64,000 nt of DNA from Patiria miniata (lineage: Eukaryota; Echinodermata; Asteroidea; Valvatida; Asterinidae): NCBI RefSeq assembly GCF_015706575.1, contig NW_024037072.1:14633162-14697161 (forward strand), written 5' to 3'. A model generated the notes under the pieces. The model had not been told where the DNA came from, searched no databases, and saw only the letters and a list, made by a program, of their open reading frames with translations. The position numbers were made by a program, and so were the translations under genes. Positions 60,632-64,000 of this stretch are shown in pieces (within the stretch, counting starts at the first letter, position 1; every line of letters begins with the position of its first letter).

Positions 60632-60971
60632 AATAATGAAAGGTTTGCGGAAACACCATGTGCGAATAATTTCTCAACTAAGAGAATGGTTCTGAAAAGA
60701 ACCAGAGGTATAAACTTGACGTTCCGGTCAGTATGCTCTGACCGTCTTCAGGAGAGTGCCGAAACTCTAAGAAAGTAAACACTTCAGTAGCAAAGCGAAA
60801 TCGATGAAGTAGCAAAGCAAAGTGTTTCTTTCTTAGAGTTTAGGCACTCTCCTGAAGACGGTCAGAGCATACTGACCGGAACGTCGAGTTTATACCTCTG
60901 GTTCTTTTCAGAACCATTCTCTTAGTTGAGAAATTATTCGCACATGGTGTTTCCGCAAACCTTTCATTATT
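60632..60971. mobile_element. Foldback MITE in the probable DET1 3' UTR
   Basis: Arms of about 145 bp: AATAATGAAAGGTTTGCGGA, ACACCATGTGCGAATAATTT, CTCAACTAAGAGAATGGTTC, GACGTTCCGGTCAGTATGC, CTCTGACCGTCTTCAGGAGAG and ACTCTAAGAAAG are repeated inverted after a loop with AGTAGCAAAGCGAAATCGATG. Pairing is nearly perfect. ACTGAAGGACTT is found on both outer sides (about 60620 and 61010). Confidence 0.92.
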
Positions 60972-61620
60972 TAGTATCTCCACCATGCAAAGCCTCAAAT
61001 CTTACTTACTGAAGGACTTGTGATGGACTTGCAGGTACTTGCAGAGACTTGTGATGGACTTGACTACATGTACATTGTACAACACTGCTTTACAGGGGAG
61101 GATTTCGTAAGATAAATTAAAGTTCCTGCCAAAATGCATCTAGGTTTGAGAAATATCCAAAGGAAAGCAATGGTAGCATTTTGTGCAAGGAAACTGTTGC
61201 CATGAAACTGCTGCGACATTTCAATAAAATCCTTGAGTAATTTTTCATTTCTTGCAACGCTTGAGTGACTTTCTTGACTTTCTTGCCTGTAGACAATCCG
61301 GTCGCATTACTGTACACGCCCATGGCCCCCTTAACCCATTTGCACAGAATATTTGTGATAAGATGCTCAAGTTATAACATTTCTTGTGTGGTCGCTAGCA
61401 ACTGCCCTCTACACCAAAGGGTCAAGTGGTGAAACCATTGTTCATGCTATTGTTGAAAGAATGTGCCCTGTGACAGTTTATTTGAACAATAGCTAGCACA
61501 ATGCTTTCGCCATTCGCCTTGGTGATAGAACTGATTGGTCTGCACAACTACATTGCCATTATTTGCCAATAGCTACATACAATGGGGGAGGGATTTTAGT
61601 GCTGCTCAGCTAGCAGATCA

Positions 61621-61856
61621 TGGGCCAATTTCACGGCGCTGCTAAGCACAAAAATTAGCTTAACACAAAAAAAGTCTGGCTCATAAAAGCAGGTTACCAG
61701 CCAAAACTCCACGTGATTTATATTGCTTGTGATTGGTATTCAGCTGTTGTTTGCGAAGCATGAAAATCACATTGAGTTTTGGCTGGTAACCTGCTTTTAA
61801 AAGCCAGACTTTTTTTGTGCTAAGCAAATTTTTGTGCTTAGCAGAAATTGGGCCCA
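61621..61856. mobile_element. Second foldback MITE, GGGCCAATTTC ends
   Basis: TGGGCCAATTTC, GCTGCTAAGCACAAAAATTAGC, AAAAAAAGTCTGGCT and AAAGCAGGTTACCAGCCAAAACTC pair with their inverted copies ending GCTTAGCAGAAATTGGGCCCA, arms of about 100 bp. The ends resemble a MITE type I recall as frequent in echinoderm transcripts. Confidence 0.9.
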
Positions 61857-62622
61857 CATGTCTGCATATCAACATGAACCAAGAACCAGGTACAGTACCC
61901 ACCTCAGGCAGTTTGCAATCGAATTGTCAATACTCTACTATTTTTTGTGAATGCCGCCACAGCACAAAACTTAAATCATCCACTTCATTAGCTCCGGCAA
62001 CATTATCCTTAATTAAATTGTGTCAGGTTTGTGTTGGATATCAACAATTAAAGATTTATGCCTAAACTATCTCGTGATATACTAACCTTCATTTTGGTGC
62101 ATAAGTTCAGCAAAATTGAAATTAGAAAAACTGGTTCTTCCAAATTCCATCTCGAGTACAGTACACAAATGTCATTTTTCAATTTGCATATTTGTGTCTT
62201 GGCTTGTAAGACTTTGCCTTTAAATTCATTGAAACTTGTTATGTATAATTTAAAAGTTTGTCAGTATGGGGAAAATATTTGCCTGTGCAATTTCTGTTTT
62301 TGTCTGCTTTTTTGCACAGCTTTTAGTAGCATACATTTACATGTGTAATCGTGACAGAGTTGAACTTCAGATCCCATGTATACGTACATTGTACATGTAT
62401 TTAGTTCACATCCTTAAGTGGCAACCAAAAATGTATTCTTCGTATCAAATATATGTGTGAGTGCAAACACCCTTTTTGCATGTCGTATAAAGTTTCTCTG
62501 AGAGGCTAGCATATAATGTTGAAAACAGCTTTAACTGCATGAGTGATTTGTTTCAATGTGTTTGTGCTCGTCCAGTTTCGCCACATATTTATATATATTT
62601 TGTCTTTGTGTTTCTGAATGTG

Positions 62623-62628
62623 AATAAA
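62623..62628 (+). terminator. DET1: Candidate DET1 polyadenylation signal
   Basis: AATAAA follows a T/GT-rich stretch (TATATTTTGTCTTTGTGTTTC) about 2.4 kb after the DET1 stop. Other AATAAA hexamers lie at 60511 (within an A-run in a simple repeat) and 61223. The choice among them is an inference; transcript 3' ends would decide it. Confidence 0.35.
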
Positions 62629-63351
62629 AAGAGTTCAAAACTGCCAAATGATCTATAAAAGCTTTTTTTTTTCAGGGGAATGTTTAGTTATGGCAGTTTT
62701 TATTCGTATCCTGTATTTACTGGCACGTGTTCATGTAGATCTAATTTCAGTGTTACTCAATACCCATGTTATTATGGGATATACAAGAACCTGCTCGCTC
62801 AGAGCCCATTTGTTGCCCTTGTTTGAAGGGTCCAAAACCGGTAAAAATTTGGGCCAAAAAATCCGTCAGTTGAGCTCGTGAATAAAAGTTAAACACTCAA
62901 ATTATTCTATATTAGAGAGTTCTGAGAGCCATGGAATTGGGGCATTGAAGACATAATGGCACTGTATATCTGGTCTGGACTTGGGGCTTCCAATTCTGAG
63001 CATTTTGGATACAATTGGGTCCGAAAGTGGGGCTCTTTAGCCATGTTGTGGAGGGATCCTTTTTCAAAATGGCTACCTTTCCAGTTTTGGAAGTATCATT
63101 GGTTTAAGGGGTGGTCTTCTTTGGGTGATAATTTCTCCAAAAAGTCAATGGTCAACCCACCAAAAATTGAAAAGAAAATGAAAGATGACATGTTCATAAT
63201 TATTTGTCTGTGCAGCCTGAATACCTGTGAGAGTTATGGGTATTTTTAAAAGAATGTTGAAGCAACGGGGATTTAACACTGGTGGCTATGGGAATTTTTA
63301 TACTGGGGTACTAGGTACACCCAAGAGATTAAATAACGGTCCCATTGAATG

Positions 63352-63365
63352 CTGCCCTCTAGTGG
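63352..63365 (-). promoter_or_regulatory. CTCF-type consensus motif
   Basis: The - strand reads CCACTAGAGGGCAG, matching the bilaterian CTCF core CCASYAGRKGGCRS at all 14 positions. Motif only; occupancy is unknown, and similar sequences occur within repeats. Confidence 0.35.
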
Positions 63366-63791
63366 TAAAAGTTGGTGATTTACAATATGGCAGCGCCCAT
63401 GTCAACCTTGGCAATGTAATAAAGTGGGTTGGGCCAATGAAATAATCATATTGAAGTATTAATAGTTAAAATAATACTTGATTTGGTATTTACAAAAATG
63501 GAAGTTGAGGCGTTTTACAAGCGTCTACCTAAAATCGTAAGTATGGAGGGGATTGCGGTATCATATTAAGCTAGACCACGGAGGAAGGAAAAGACACCTT
63601 ACTCCTTAGCCTTAGGCTTACCTCCATGATTAAGTGGACGTGGTAGCATGCAGTATGGTACGTGACAAGCAATGCAGTTTAAGCACAAACCTATGGGGGC
63701 CTCACTTCACTTATGTACTATTAATGCATAGAGTATAAGAAATATATACCACTGCACTACCAGACATCAGCTGGCCCAGAGGAACCATTGT

Positions 63792-63862
63792 GATTGGTCA
63801 GTATTGAAGGGAGAAGCTTAAAATCTTGATTCGGATTGGTCAGTATTGGGAGGGTCATAATA
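63792..63862 (+). promoter_or_regulatory. Duplicated GATTGGTCAGTATTG boxes plus octamer-like site
   Basis: Two identical 15-mers containing ATTGG (NF-Y type) are spaced 42 bp, followed by AATATGCATATTCATGAG. The layout resembles an upstream promoter region, and a gene could start near or beyond the right edge. Speculative. Confidence 0.25.
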
Positions 63863-64000
63863 ATATGCATATTCATGAGTTTTAAATGAAAGTTTTGAAA
63901 CTGATAACAGTGGTACGGTAGGCCTATCTTAAAAGGGATTCCTCAAAACTGTCTTCAAGATGATAAGCTTTAATTTATGATTTTTAAATTAATAATGTGC

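Larger units (their letters stand above)
62630..64000. other. Downstream of DET1, non-coding
   Basis: No supported exon; the 97-codon frame at 62956-63249 is unrecognised. There is a perfect CTCF-type core at 63352-63365 (- strand) and two GATTGGTCAGTATTG sites 42 bp apart (63792 and 63834) just before an ATATGCATATTCATGAG octamer-like sequence. Confidence 0.45.

Noticed and set aside
62956..63249. 97-codon Trp-rich frame downstream of DET1
   Set aside because: Unusual composition but no family resemblance, no promoter, and it sits in DNA that looks like intergenic sequence.

Overview
This 64 kb window is eukaryotic and metazoan: spliced genes, polyadenylation signals, long non-coding DNA, SINE-like and MITE-like repeats and a decayed Ty3/gypsy-type LTR element. 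The protein-coding content, the very frequent palindromic TACATGTACATGTA and ACCGGTA motifs, and several repeat types I associate with echinoderm genomes (foldback MITEs with GGGCCAATTTC ends, GACTCG-rich simple repeat) suggest a marine invertebrate deuterostome, most likely an echinoderm and perhaps a sea star. That taxonomic call is an inference, not a proof.

Only one complete gene is certain: a DET1 (de-etiolated homolog 1) orthologue on the + strand, coding 57956-59505 joined to 60043-60235 (580 aa), with a 5' untranslated exon boundary just upstream and a probable long 3' UTR. DET1 is a substrate-adaptor subunit of CUL4-DDB1 ubiquitin ligases. On the - strand at about 12062-12230 there is a plausible TATA/CCAAT promoter with a short first coding exon (16 codons and a consensus splice donor) of an unidentified gene that would run toward lower coordinates, possibly beyond the left edge.

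The rest, about 60 kb, is gene-poor. From left to right: 1-12 kb is mostly unique AT-rich sequence with one CpG-rich island at 2.64-2.88 kb. At 15.80-18.05 kb is a large inverted-repeat (foldback) transposon with ~710 bp arms, whose loop carries a broken protein-domain fragment. At 22.6 kb is a tRNA-derived SINE on the - strand. At 24.44-25.16 kb are five perfect-length 145 bp tandem repeats ending in a CA-rich tract and a GC hairpin. At 30.73-31.28 kb is a TTAA-flanked MITE. Two diverged copies of an unnamed ~280 bp repeat lie in opposite orientation at 30.0 and 44.6 kb. A local duplication lies at 36.5-36.9 kb, small palindromic elements at 43.4 and 48.1 kb, and an internally deleted gag-pro-integrase LTR retroelement at 49.6-54.3 kb. 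Then come the DET1 gene and two more foldback elements inside its probable 3' UTR.

The long, mostly unique and gene-free stretch with islands of CpG-richer, homeodomain- and CCAAT-site-bearing sequence (for example 4.7, 10.2-10.5, 24.0, 28.6-28.8 and 40.55-40.8 kb) would fit an intron or regulatory landscape of a developmental gene, but that is not proved by sequence alone. No bacterial-type system, CRISPR array, rRNA or intact canonical tRNA gene is visible.
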